Positions 1-11,597 of a DNA stretch of 64,000 bases are shown one piece after another. Both the position numbers and the translations under genes were made by a program. The notes below the pieces were generated by a model. That model saw only the letters and a program-made list of their open reading frames with translations, was not told the origin of the DNA and did not search any database. Every line of letters starts with the position of its first letter. Position 1 is the stretch's first letter. The DNA comes from Pyrenophora tritici-repentis (lineage: Eukaryota > Ascomycota > Dothideomycetes > Pleosporales > Pleosporaceae), in the NCBI RefSeq assembly GCF_003171515.1, contig NC_089391.1, positions 2,604,001-2,668,000 on the forward strand. The letters are read 5' to 3'.

Positions 1-153
1 GGCAAGCGTGAGGCAGACGCAGACGCAGAGGCCAGTTGGACTCAGAAGCGCCCTTATGGTATGCCAGTCGGAAAACGCGAGGCAGAGGCCAGTTGGAGAC
101 AAAAGCGTCCCTACGGAATGCCTGTCGGCAAGCGTGAGGCTGACGAGCAGTAA
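1..153 (+). CDS. Alpha-factor-type mating pheromone precursor, 3' end only (partial)
   Basis: Frame 1 is open from the window edge to TAA at 151-153. It encodes two tandem pheromone units, SWTQKRPYGMPVG and SWRQKRPYGMPVG. Each is preceded by a KR site followed by acidic-Ala dipeptides (EADADAEA, then EAEA) and followed by GKR; the protein ends KREADEQ. This is the layout of yeast MF-alpha-type precursors: Kex2 cuts after KR, a Ste13-like dipeptidyl aminopeptidase trims the EA/DA pairs, and a Kex1-like carboxypeptidase removes KR. The secreted peptide would be the ligand of the Ste2/Pre2 GPCR. The KR inside each unit is followed by Pro, which should protect it from Kex2. The signal peptide and any earlier repeats lie left of the window. 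The repeat architecture makes the call firm; the exact mature ends are inference. Confidence 0.88.
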   Translation, partial: GKREADADAEASWTQKRPYGMPVGKREAEASWRQKRPYGMPVGKREADEQ

Positions 154-2612
154 ATTCAAAATCCTCAAATCGACATGCAACGGCCACTATAGGCATCACG
201 ACAACCGATGATGCATTACTTTTTATATATCAACGCATTTCATTACTGTATTTCGAAACACTCGACGAACGCCTGGTCATTTGCAAGCTACATACATATC
301 ATGTAGACGCTTGTACCCACGACTACAACCGATACTCCTTAAGTCTTGTACATTTTATCTAGTAGCTCTTCATAATACTGTCGCCATAGACGCGGCAGGT
401 TCCAGCGATTGGTCTGGAAAGCATAGAGAGCGGGCCGGTTTCCCATGTGTTGGCAACATTCTGTCTACGAAAGAATGTTTGCACAAGTGGGAGTATAGCC
501 GGTCTATTTTTCTGTATCCAATTTAAATTATTTTACTTGTTTACTCACGCAAGGACGTTGCTTTCGCTGTGATGATGTGACGGTTCCATGACCTACACTT
601 GGTTCATCTTCACCCCTCGAACGTTGTCTTATTTGCTACAAAAACGAGACCATAGGACAACTTTCTGTTTTGGTATCCAGTTGCAACCAGTAACATATAG
701 TCTGTTACTGCCAATGTCCCAACGCCTAACATCAGGCACCGTACGACGTCCCCCTCCTTTTTTATCACACGTGCTCGCACTCTCCTAGCTGCACAAGAAT
801 CCATAACACCAAATTAGCCATTTCCAAAGACGCGGCCTAGCACTCCCGACCCGTTGATTTTCACGTTACACCGAGCCAAAACTTCTGACAGCTGTCAGTG
901 CGACCTCAACTTGTAACAGTCTATTGTTCTTGCCAGAAGAAACACCATTATGCGGGTGCCCACTGCCATTCACATGTTCGTGTCTGGTACGATACTCCAG
1001 TGGGAGGGCTCTGGTGATTTCCCAGGTAGCATTTGAACCCCCTGATCATGGGATGGGATCTGGCTGGACTGCTCGATGGCTGAGCATTGGGTTGGTACTA
1101 TCAAACTTGCTGGGCATTAACGAATTAGACCTTGTGCGACGAATCTGCAGCGATCACTCGTTTGAACAGTGGGGAAAGCAGGAACAAGCCATTGGGAAAT
1201 CAAAGCATATTTCCCCAAGTAAGAAAACTTTGGTACAGCATGACGCGTTCCCTGCTCTTACCCCTCCAATGCGAAAAGCTTCAACATAACACCATATCTC
1301 CCTCCATGAGTAAGTATTGTACCCTGGCTATACATACCCGGTAGTACTTGACCATTCTGCGGCAACACGACTCATGAACCAATAACCCCCTAACCCCGAA
1401 CCACGCAATACCAAGCCAATCCACAATATAACCATATTCTCCAGAGTAACAATGGCTTTATTTGTCACTTTACTCGCTACCGCACTTCCCCTGGCCTGCC
1501 CCCCTCCTAAACACGCGAACATCGCAATAAGCCCCGCCTATTTGTCACTGAACGAAAACCCAGCACACCCGACAATGTGGTAGAGCTGCAAGCCGCCGCG
1601 ACGGCATTAAGTGGTAACTACGCGACTCTTACTTTCTGGGGCCGAAGGAAAAAGCAATGAATAAAAGGCGCAATGCGAATCCCCAAACTCGCGTATTGTG
1701 GGGTGCTGCGACTGGGTTTGCGAGGTGTGATGGGCTTAGCATACAATGTATGTTCAATCACATTGTGAGGCGGGTTTCAGAGTCGCCGTGACTGGTTGGT
1801 TTCGTTCATGCGAACTGGACGGGCGGGTGAGGTGACTTTTGTTCGAAGCGAGGTGTGGTGTTGTGAAAAGTTTAATCCTTCCCTGCGTTAGTGAACGGTG
1901 TGATTTGTATTTTCCAATCGAGAATAATTAATGGTCATTTGCGGACATGTGCGTTTTATGTGTGAATGTAGACCGGGAGTCGTGTTATGGGGCTGGCAGC
2001 ATGATCGGTGTGCGGCGTCGGATTCCGACGGTTTGAAACGCAGAAAGGGAGTACATACACACGAGCTGCAATGATCATGTGAAGTCTCGCAAGCAACTTG
2101 AATGAAGAAGAAATATTAGGGGATATGGGATATCATTATGTTCGTCGTAATACCTAATGCTTCTTTCTCCTTCCCTCTTTCAGTTTGCATCCATCGCATC
2201 CTCCACTAACGTAACGAGAGCTTTTGGTCAAAACAGACATTCCACACCAATACATTCAACGAGTGAGCGCAAGAAATCCGCGCTAAGCGGCCTACTCAGT
2301 ACATTACCATGCTCCAAATCGAAACCAGTGTGTCCCATGACCTTGCGGCCCCGCGCAGCGTTCCAAGTCTTTAGAGATATGTAGTAAAAGATAATTATGC
2401 AATGCTCCAAACAAAACGAGATAAAAGATAGACAGCAAGATGTTGACTAAGGAAGCAGAATACAGAAAGGGTATAGTGGTCATGATCAGCAAATATAAAA
2501 AGGAAAGACAAAGAAAGACAGAACGCACGCTCGCTGGCTAGATACAAAAACAAAACACAGGAACAAATTGGGGGACAGGAGAGGAGAGATTGATGAGCCT
2601 GAGATGGACTCA
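154..2612. other. Intergenic region, no gene seen
   Basis: This holds the 3' flank of the pheromone gene and the 3' flank of the SAM/PH gene. Only short overlapping frames on both strands are open, and none has recognisable protein character or plausible splice partners. No tRNA, long repeat or transposon remnant was noticed. Confidence 0.6.
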
Positions 2613-5142
2613 TCACATGTTAGCACCGTTCACGTTGACCTCATAGCCGTCCTTCTTGGCCTTTAAGGCCTTGGCCAGCATAAGCTCACGCATCCATTCG
2701 ATCCTTTGGTCTTTGGTAGTGACAGCGAAGTGCTGTACTTTGCCGTTGGGCATGACCTTTTTGAAGTCTCCCTTGTCAGGCGCGGTAGGTACAAGCTGGA
2801 ACTCAAATGCAGGTGCGGAAGCGGCAGTCTTTTCCTTGTGATGGCCGGAAGAAAGCTTCAAGGCCCTGAACTTGGCCGAGAGCTTGTTGGAAGCAAGCGA
2901 TGAGCATGCTACAGCATAGTCATCTACATCAATGGTCTGCAGTGCAGACGATGACGGCAGCTCATTGGGGTGCATGGCCAACATGGTGCCCTGGAGGCGG
3001 AAGTGGTGGTCTTGCCATTCGTGACGCAAGAGCTTGGTGCGTCGCTTCTTCATCCAGCCATGGTGGTTCACACCCTTGTACTGGAAGCCTCCCTTGGGCA
3101 AAGGCGCGATAGTGTCTCCGGCTTCGCTGTCAAGGGCCTTGGGAGCCTTTAGTGGCGAGGAGCTAACGCTGTTACTAGTACTGACAGAGTCGTCGAAAAT
3201 AGTCCCGCGCAGAGTATCGTCATCGGAGTGGGCCGTTGGACTGAAAACGCGGTCTTCAGCTAGCGCTGGCATGGGCAACGACGGGCGCCTCCGGTCATGG
3301 CGGGATCCAGCCCTTTGGATTTGAGGTTGGTACTGCATGTTTGGAGGCACGGACTGACTTGTGTCGCGGCTAAGTGGCTCTGGTTGCACAGCAGTCACGG
3401 GGACGTCCATCTCGGAAAATGGCGTACCGAATCGGTAGACGCCACCTGGTGACGCTGTCCTACATGGCGAAAAGGCGGTGTCGGGCGCGAGATAGTGGTT
3501 TGCTGGGATGCCACTGCGTGGGTTACCAGCGGGCTGGGCGGACATGGACCGTGCCGGAGGTATCGTCAGTTTGGGAAGGCTCTTAAGATTCGAGTGAGGC
3601 GCCGGCATGAACTCCGGAGGGTGCAGAGCTGGGGTCTGGGGTGTTTGGGTGAATGGATCAAATGACTTGGTAGTGTGCGCCGACGTGGATGCGGAAAAAG
3701 CCGAAACCTGCGGGTATGGCTGGTGCTGCGGTATTACCAAGAAAGGCCGGGGTGGGTATGATTCTGTGGGTGGGGTTGGTGGAGCCTCGATGGGAGTAGC
3801 ACTGGTGAAAGGCTGCTGCTGTCCCTGCAAGGTGAGGAATTGTCGTACATTGTCTTGCGGGTCGCGTTGTTCGAACCTCTGGAGATCATCAAGGCTAAAT
3901 TCGGGCATTTGGCCAGGCCCCAGCACATCTGATGATGCTACTACAGATGGCACGACGACAGAAGGGGTAGCTTCTGAATTTGGACGATGGACGTTCTCAA
4001 CGGCATGAGGCGCTGTTTGGGCATTGCCGGGGTCGCCAGCAATGAAGATGTGACCGCCCTTCTCGGGAGAGATGGGGAAGCCATGTTCTTGCTGGAGCTT
4101 TGCGAGCTGCTTCTTTTGCTTGATCCATTTGCGGCATCGCTCACCCTTTGCGCACACGTGTGGCTTGGGTAGCAGTTGTTCAATCGCCACGATTGAGACG
4201 GAATGTGCAGGAGTGATGAGATCGTCTCCCAAGTTACGTCCCCGAGACTTATCGCGTCGGCTAGCTTTCCTGCCCTTGCTCTTGGACCGGTTGTTCCTTG
4301 CCTCTCGACATGGGCGTTCGACGTCCTCGAACGGGGTTGGGATGGCTGCGGGAGCAGTCGGTGACATGAGACCATCAGCGGTGCGTAGAGCATCGATCTG
4401 GTTCCACAACTGGTGCCTTTTGCCAAATGACTGGATCTCCAACTCCTTAAGATGTTCAAACTGTAGATCAAGCAGGACTCCGCCTGTGATGTCATGTTCC
4501 ATGAACTTGTTGATGACCTCGTCCTCAAAACCATTCTGGTACATCCAGGTAGCAACGTCTTGAGAAGTCCAGGCACGCACTTCGGCATTGTCGAGGTGGG
4601 AAACTGCGAAAGCAATGTTGTTGTATTCTCTTTGGGGGACTATCGTTGCTGGTGTGGTTTCACGGAATGCGGTCGGTTGACGGAATGAAGTCTCTTTGGG
4701 CAACAATGGCGACATCTGCATGACTGTATCATATGCGAAGTCATTGGATGATTGAGATGCGCGGAATAGATGCGGTCCCTTGGGGCCTTCTACCGACTTC
4801 TGCTCAGGCCAGTAGGCAAACTGTGGCCGTACTTCCTCTGAAGGTGTTCGTACCTCCTCGAAAGTCGATATTGTTGTTTGACTCCGCCTGTTCTCACTCT
4901 GTGGAAAATTAGTATCAGACATGGTGTTCAGACTAGGGCGATCGTACAGAAGAGCCACTGAATTCCTCCTCAAACTCTTCGAATTCACTGGAGTCATCCT
5001 CAATGTCGGTATAAGCAACGCTAATGTGTGAGAGCGGACGCTCCAGCGACGACCGGGCCGTCAGAGCATTTGAAAAGAACGACTGGGCTTTTCCCCTCTC
5101 GAACATTTCCACGCCCGGCTCCAGCGGGGTGATGGGTGTCAT
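2613..5142 (-). CDS. SAM- and PH-domain protein (Boi/Pob1-like without a visible SH3 domain)
   Basis: Two exons: 5142-4948 and 4898-2613. The 49-bp intron (GTACGA...TACTAAT...CCACAG) is phase 0, giving 826 aa. Residues 1-65 are acidic at the end (DDSSEFEEFEEEF). A SAM domain lies at about 174-237 (AWTSQDVATWMYQNGF...). A long Pro/Ser/Gln-rich disordered stretch follows, with a basic patch. A PH domain lies near 680-815 (GWMKKRRTKLLRHEWQDHHFRL to EWMRELMLAKAL). Family knowledge: SAM+PH proteins such as Boi1/2 and Pob1 bind phosphoinositides and act in polarised growth; no SH3 is visible here, so a matching role is inference. Upstream, a second intron (5149-5202, GTAAGC...CTAAC...TTTAG) directly follows an ATG at 5205-5203. 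Splicing would give M-Q-A-M-T-P and add three residues, so the true start may be 5205. Confidence 0.8.
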
Positions 5143-5205
5143 GGCCTGCTAAAGGTATGTTAGAAGAAGTGGGATGTGCATCAAAACCGGGTTCGAGCTT
5201 ACCAT

Positions 5206-8200
5206 GATGACGGATTTGGTCGGCTTGCTCCCAGAAGTAGGGAATATGGCTGTTCGTCGGACTGCTACAAACTATGCCGAGCAATTGTCGCGAGCATGGT
5301 ACACACACACACTTTAGCAGCACAACGGTCGGAAACGGAGAAAAGGACCCTACGGGTGGAGAGCGCTTGCGAGTCTTTTGTAGAGAGTGCTTGGGCGCCG
5401 TTGATGGTGGGGAAGTGTGGTTGGACAGTATCACACTGTCTATTGCTGCATGGGACAGCGCATGCCTGCTGGCACCGGCCACTGAGGACTCTCGAGTCTG
5501 CTACAGACACCGGTCGGCGGCCAATGTGCATCCGGAGCTTTCCCGCTCGCATGCTGGTCGAGGTTTAGGTTGGCGCTTAGACTACAGCGTTGAGAGGCGT
5601 GAGACAGCCCCGATTCGCTACTGTGCAGATTGGCTTGCGGGCTAATTTCGCTCTTTCGGGACACGTAATTGCCATTAATATCGTGAACGGCGGCCCAGAT
5701 GCAAGCCACAACAGGGCCGTCGGGGATCCACTCATGATCAAGCAGGGCCGACGACGGCAGCGGATCGTGTCGCCGCTTGTCGAGTGGTTGCAGATGCAGT
5801 GAAGATCTGGCCCATGGCGTGCGCGCACCGCTGTTGGCTGCTCTGGTCTTGTGCGCCGCCCCAGAGTACGTAGCTCGGAAAGATTATTGTCCAGTCGCAA
5901 GTATGAGGCTGTCAAGTGACATTGAAGAAGTTTGACTGGGGCGTCTGCGTGGCTTGTCGGTGAAGGCTGAAAGCTGGCTGGGAAGTGGGTGCTAGTCGGG
6001 CTGGCATCACGTGTCAACATGCAAGCACGCGATATTGGCACAACCGCATCACATGCGGGTGAGTTCCGTGCTCGACGGCTGCTTGCAGCCCCGGACGCCG
6101 CCGCCGCCGAGTCGACTCGATTGTCGTCATTGTTGTAGTCGCGGGATCCGAGGATACCTATCTGTCGTGCACGTTGGTCGGGCCTACCTCAAATTTCTTG
6201 CGCTGTTGTGCTACCTGGCACAAGACGTGTTCCTGGCGAAATAGAGATGTGATACGTGTACCGATAGCGGACCCGATCTTGACTCGCCCCCCTCCCCCCC
6301 CCCCCCCCCCCCCCCCAGGCCGCTGGCCGCTGGCCGCTGGCATAGCAGACCGCGTTTCCGACCGTTGCAATGCTACTACGCCTAGCCCACGGATAGCAAG
6401 CAGGGCAGCAACCCTCGTGACGGCTTGCGATGGAACCCTCATCAATGCGCCGACCAACAGTGGCGCAGATGGCTCGCACACAGCGAGCCCGTGACTGCAA
6501 AGCTCTGCGGGCGGCCGCACCTTTTTCGCCTCTTGTGCTCCGCTACCACGACAGCCTCGTCGGAGCGTGGTTTGGATAGACGAATCAGGTTGGTGACATG
6601 GCTTCCAGCGACCAGACTACCAGACCGCAAGTCGTGCAAGTTGGTGCAAGCATGATCCCAAGCACAGGTCGAAACACGACGCCAAGCAGCAAGAGAAGTT
6701 CCACCTTTGGTGCTATGCTGGATGCGTTGGGGGATACCAGCGGAACGGCTGCTGTCCCACCTGAATTACAGCACAAGCCGGAGTCACAACGCAGGCTCGG
6801 TGGAAAGTTCTGCGCAGAAATTTGTCAAGTCAACCGCTAGCCCGACGTGTGCCCGATGTGCGAGCAAGCCAAGATGTTGAGGAGCGCAGTTCGCGATGAC
6901 AATCTAATTCTCATTATCCATGTCTAGTAATGGTAATGGAGCAGCTACACAGCGGGATGCAGCGGGAACTGGCAACGAGCACATACCACTGCTGGATCTA
7001 TGCCAGGCTGGACAGATTCCAGCAGGATGCGGGTATCCTAATGAGCAATGAATGCGCGCTGTCAGGTGAGCGATGCCACGATGGTCTTTGCGACCGAGAA
7101 GGTACCCAGGTACCCAGGTACTCAAGGGCGATTCGTGGACGTGCAAGTATTGACAGCAATTGTCGGTAACCAATGAGGCGGCCTTGATGCAGTATCACAC
7201 ACCCAAAGCGGCCTCGCTTGGGTTGTGAGAGGGTAAGTCGCAGGCCCCTAATTATGGGCAATTATGGTCATGCGTGGGAGGATAATTAACGGCCTATACT
7301 TAGCACCAGCCTCTTCCCCTGTCACCAGCCGAGCTGTCGCTGCCGGTGGCTTGCCCCGCAATGCGGGCTAGCAGCATCTGTGCTGTCATTGGGCGAATCG
7401 GCCCGCTAACAAAAGCTTGGCCTGCAAAATCCAACTCCAACGACATGCACAAGCGATGGCTTCGCGTGGGCGCGCACGCTGACTGGAGGAATGGCACATG
7501 TCGTGCTACGCCCACTGGCCGCGGTACACGAAGGCTCACCCACTCCAAGTCGTCTGCTCGCCTAGCTCGGAAAACCATCGTCAACAGACCTGCCGTGTTG
7601 GGGCGACCTTGCGGTCTACCTTTTTCCTTCGCCTAAGTTAGCTGCTAAGTTAGCTGCTCAAGTCCTGCGGTGGAAATGATCACAACTGCGTGGACACGAA
7701 TTGGGCCGCCGCGACTCTTGTAGGACTCCGTTTTTGAATGCCCCAACGTTCTGGCCAAGCTTCTACAGACGAATAGGCGGATGCCGTCCCAGTCTGCTCC
7801 CCTAGCCATGCTACACGCCTGTTGACACGAGAGCACCTAGCTGGCCTGGTACCGAAATCACGCTTCTGCACCACCGGGCAACGGGACATGCAAATGCTAT
7901 GCAATGCTATGCCATCGTCTGCAGACTTGGCATATTGCAGTCGGTGATCGACGCATCTGCACAAGGCCACCAGTAACGTCCGGCCCGGCCACTTATCGCA
8001 GCCGCTGCAAGTGTTTCCTAAGCTCCTCTAGGAACCAAGCTCGATAGTGGTGTCTGCAAGGGGGTTAGGGAAAAAGGCACACGGCCCCAGTCAGCAAAAG
8101 GTCTCATGGGAGCATGCTGCCAGTCCCAAACTGGTGAATTAACTTGCTAAGGTTGTTGCGGGGACCACTGAGCCGATCGATAGCCGTGGAGATAGGTAAG

Positions 8201-8690
8201 CTGGGCGCTGCAGTTGGCTCTAGCGCGGCGGGTAAGTGAGCCCCAAAATAGCAGGGTGCACAGAATGACCCCAAATGTCGACGTCAAGCTGCAGGCCAGC
8301 AATATGCCAGCCAATCACTATGCCGTGTCGACGTGCTGCATGGCGTTCGCATCTCCCTCCCGTTGGCCGGCTGCCCTGCCAGATAGCACGGGTCCAAGAA
8401 TAGATTCAGAAGTATTTGTGAACATTTTAATCCCTTCGTGGTAGATATAAGGTACATGTCTCTCACTAATACCTCTCCACGCAACAGGTAGACCGCATAA
8501 TTTGGTTCCGCTCCTTCCTTCACATCAAGCCCGCTGGTCGAGCTTCGAATACCCATCTTTAATTACGAGCAGCCCGGTCGAGCCCTGCCATCCTGTCCCT
8601 TACGAATCGTCCCGTCGCGCGTTAGTCGTTATTGCCGCTTTGTTTACTGGCTCTCCTCATATACCACCGCTCTGGGTACATCAAGCGTCC
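5206..8690. other. Long GC-rich spacer upstream of a Zn2Cys6 gene; no gene seen
   Basis: About 3.5 kb between two divergent genes, mostly GC-rich, with many short frames on both strands and no supportable protein. It holds a poly-C tract and a GGCCGCT repeat (separate entry), a repeated GGTACCCA-type stretch near 7101-7120, and a perfect 12-bp tandem duplication (CTAAGTTAGCTG twice, 7633-7656). It is probably a long regulatory region and 5' UTR of the transcription-factor gene at 8691, which is inference. Confidence 0.5.
6287..6340. repeat. Poly-C tract (C6-T-C23) followed by GGCCGCT heptamer repeat
   Basis: Six C (6287-6292), one T, then 23 consecutive C (6294-6316), then three head-to-tail copies of GGCCGCT plus a partial fourth (about 6318-6340). 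The tract sits in non-coding DNA. Run lengths this long are error-prone in sequencing, so the exact count should not be trusted. Confidence 0.9.
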
Positions 8691-10755
8691 ATGTCCTCCT
8701 CGTCCGCTCCCGCATCTACTACCAAACAGTCCTCAACCATGGTAGGGACTACTACTAACGCTGCCAATGCAGCAAAGCAAGCTGCATCTAAAATGCATCG
8801 CCGCTCACGAACAGGTAAGGGCTGCCCTTTGGATGCGCATGCAAGGATCCTGCGCATGGACATTTTTGGCTAACCGCACCTCTGCAGGATGCTTCACATG
8901 CCGCCTACGACGAAAGAAGTGTGATGAAGGAAAAGCTTCTTGCCGCGCCTGCAAACACCTTGGCCTCAAGTGCGAATACAAGAGGCCAATGTGGTGGAGC
9001 AACAATGAGCAAAGACGGAACCAAAAAGAAGTCATCAAGAACATCATCAAGCGCACCAAGCTCAATGAGAAGACGGCCCAAGGCGGCGCAATGGGTACAA
9101 ACACCCCACCAAGTCTCTGCCACTCAATGCAAACCGCCGACACCTTCTCAGACGGCGTCAGCTGCACTCGCGCACCATCAGTCGATTCGCAGAACTCGCT
9201 GGACTACAACTTCAACCCCGCTGCGACACCCGACTTCTACAACTCGTCAATGCCGCCGCCAATGTTCGCCCCCAGTTTCGCGCATCCAGGACACTACGTC
9301 CCATACGACATCGACATCAAGACCGAAAGCCAGATGTTCATCAACGACATTCCCACTCGACGAGACTCAACCATATCTAGCTACAGTCACTACCAAACCC
9401 CTCCAGCCGTCAACAACGTCTTTCCCACCGACAACTGGATTCAGCAAGACTACTTTGAGAGTCGCCGCGAGTCCTTCACCGAGGAGCCTCTCGAATTCCC
9501 CATTTTTGGTTACACCACCTACGGTGCTTTTAGCCCGTCGCACCAAGCTTCGATCCAGGTAGACGATTGCGACAGGCACCTTCTCAGTCATTTCTTGGAT
9601 AACATCATGCCTTCGGCCTTCCCAGTCCTCGAGACAAATCAGCCTGGCGCAGCCCAACGCGATGTCATCATCCCTGCATTGGAATCCAACAAGGCATACC
9701 TGCACTGCTGCATGAGCATCTCAGCGCTACACATGAAGACGACACAAGGCCTCACAGGAGAGCAGATCGACCAGGACATCCAGCGACACCGCGGTGAAAC
9801 TGTCCAACAGCTCACTGCTGCCCTTTACAGCGACAGTCAGCACGGCCAGACTCTCGAGGCAGCGCTCGGAATGATCTTCTTCCAATGCTCTGTTGGTAGG
9901 TTCAATGACGGTCTTATGGATATTCCGTGGCACGGCCATTTCGAGGCAGTTCAGAACCTTGTTCACAGGCTCGAACTTCCTGCACAGATGGTGGCAATGA
10001 ATGGACAAGCCAACGCTCAGCCTCCCTTCAACATGACTCTGGCTTCTTGGATCGACATCCTAGGCGCCACCATGCTCGGAAGGACACCTTCATTCGCTGA
10101 CACTTACCGCGAGAAGCTCATCGCTGACGCGTCTTCTGGCCTTGCCGAACTCATGGGTTGTGAAGATCGCATCATGTACCTGATCTCGGAGATCGCCTGT
10201 CTCGAGGCGCTCAAGAACGAGAACATGGACGTTGTGCAGCTTTGCGCGCACATCAAGCTCCTCGGCGAGCAAATCAGCTTGACTGAGCCTCCTCAGGGAT
10301 CGCTCAACACTGCCTACACATCGACGGGTGAAATTCTCCCCAGGCAGCTCCGCCGAAACATGACGGCAGTATACCGCCTAGCCGCGCGCATCTACCTCTG
10401 CAGTCTAGTACCAGACTTTGACCGCACCTCGCCCACATTTGTCAACCTAGTGAGCGCACTTTGCAAGGCTATGGAGTATATTCCTGCTGGACCCGATGGA
10501 TTCGACCGCTCTTTGGTATGGCCCCTCTTGGTCGCCGGCTCAATCTCGGTGCCACAGTCAGGATTCCGCAAGATGTTTGCAGAACGCTCCGCTCTGTTGG
10601 GTGAGGGTGCCAACTTTGGATCTTACGGCAGAGTCAAGAACCTCCTTGAGGAAGTTTGGCGAGTCAACGACGACAACCTCGCGAAGGGTAACACACAGAG
10701 TGTCCACTGGCGGGACATGATGCGACAGAAGAACTGGGACTTTTTGCTCATCTAA
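8691..10755 (+). CDS. Zn(II)2Cys6 fungal transcription factor
   Basis: Exons 8691-8814 and 8888-10755. The 73-bp intron (GTAAGG...CTGCAG) falls just before the first zinc-cluster cysteine; the product is 663 aa. The DNA-binding cluster is C-x2-C-x6-C-x6-C-x2-C-x6-C at Cys43, 46, 53, 60, 63 and 70, preceded by basic HRRSRT and followed by a basic linker (KNIIKRTKLNEK). The long C-terminal part (about 250-640) resembles the fungal-specific TF regulatory domain with helical repeats. The intron-split frame is required: reading straight from the internal ATG at 8767 would destroy the N-terminus. The start at 8691 is the first ATG giving a Ser/Thr/Ala-rich leader. Such proteins are nuclear activators of pathway genes, but no target can be named from the sequence. 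The long upstream spacer suggests complex regulation. Confidence 0.85.
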
Positions 10756-11597
10756 AAAGCCCTGCTCTTCTGCTGGTATGCATCCTGGTCTTGTGTGCCC
10801 TCTTCGCAGGTGACATTCTCTTTTCGTCGGGCTCACGGCTTGGGTGTCGGGCCAAAAGCATTTGCTTGTTTCTTTGCATATATTTTCTTCACAACGATAC
10901 CCCCCTTTTGTAATTTGGATACTATTGGCGCTCCAGGCGCAAGGAAGCATTCAAACGGCGCAGCAGCATCGATTGGATGGAGTTGGGAGTGGCTTTAGGG
11001 CTGACGATATCACGGCTGTCAGACTGGGCAAGGGGCCACACATGGCATGGGAAGCTAGCGCAGCACCCAGGCGCCCACATGTACAGTACGGTAGGATGGG
11101 GCTCAAGTAGGAGCTCCATCGATACAGACGAATAGAAGGTGAAACGAGCGATACGCTCAACATGAACAACGCCTCACTTGTGCATATGCAAAATGTGATG
11201 TGATTGGATTGGAGGCCGGCTGAGCGACATGGGATGTGGCGCAACACAGGTTCGCCCCTCGCAGTTGCCAGAGTGAGAGAACAGTCTGGCTAAATATAGC
11301 GAGCAACATCAGACTGACAGCGAGGCTGCATCTGGACGCGTAGCAGTATACTGACGGTGGGCCAGACACGTCGAGACGGTTGTCTGTTGTCAAAGTCAGA
11401 AGAAGGTTCCCGGTGCGTGCCTAGCCGCGTGTCCAAAGCGTCGCGTCTCACGCCGTCGCATAGTTACGGGCCGTAAATGACTATCATTTTGCCGTCGCCG
11501 TTATTAACTCTTAGACCGGATTTCCGCCCCCACCCCTCAGTATAGACGTACCGTCCCGCCAGTATCGCGCTTTCGACCCTCGAACTCCACCTTTCTG
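10756..11597. other. Intergenic region, no gene seen
   Basis: 3' flank of the Zn2Cys6 gene and promoter region of the next gene, both on plus. Short overlapping frames only; no RNA gene or repeat noticed. Confidence 0.6.

Noticed and set aside
3607..4615. Long antisense and out-of-frame ORFs (for example 3941-4615 minus, 4072-4563 plus) over the SAM/PH gene
   Set aside because: They overlap a supported coding exon, have no domain character and reflect codon bias of the real frame.
7090..7130. Repeated GGTACCCA motif
   Set aside because: Only a few degenerate copies, too short to be a functional array, with no CRISPR-like spacing (also not expected in a fungal nucleus).
8767..10755. Zn2Cys6 factor starting at the ATG at 8767
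   Set aside because: That reading translates the intron 8815-8887 and loses the basic HRRSRT leader of the zinc cluster.
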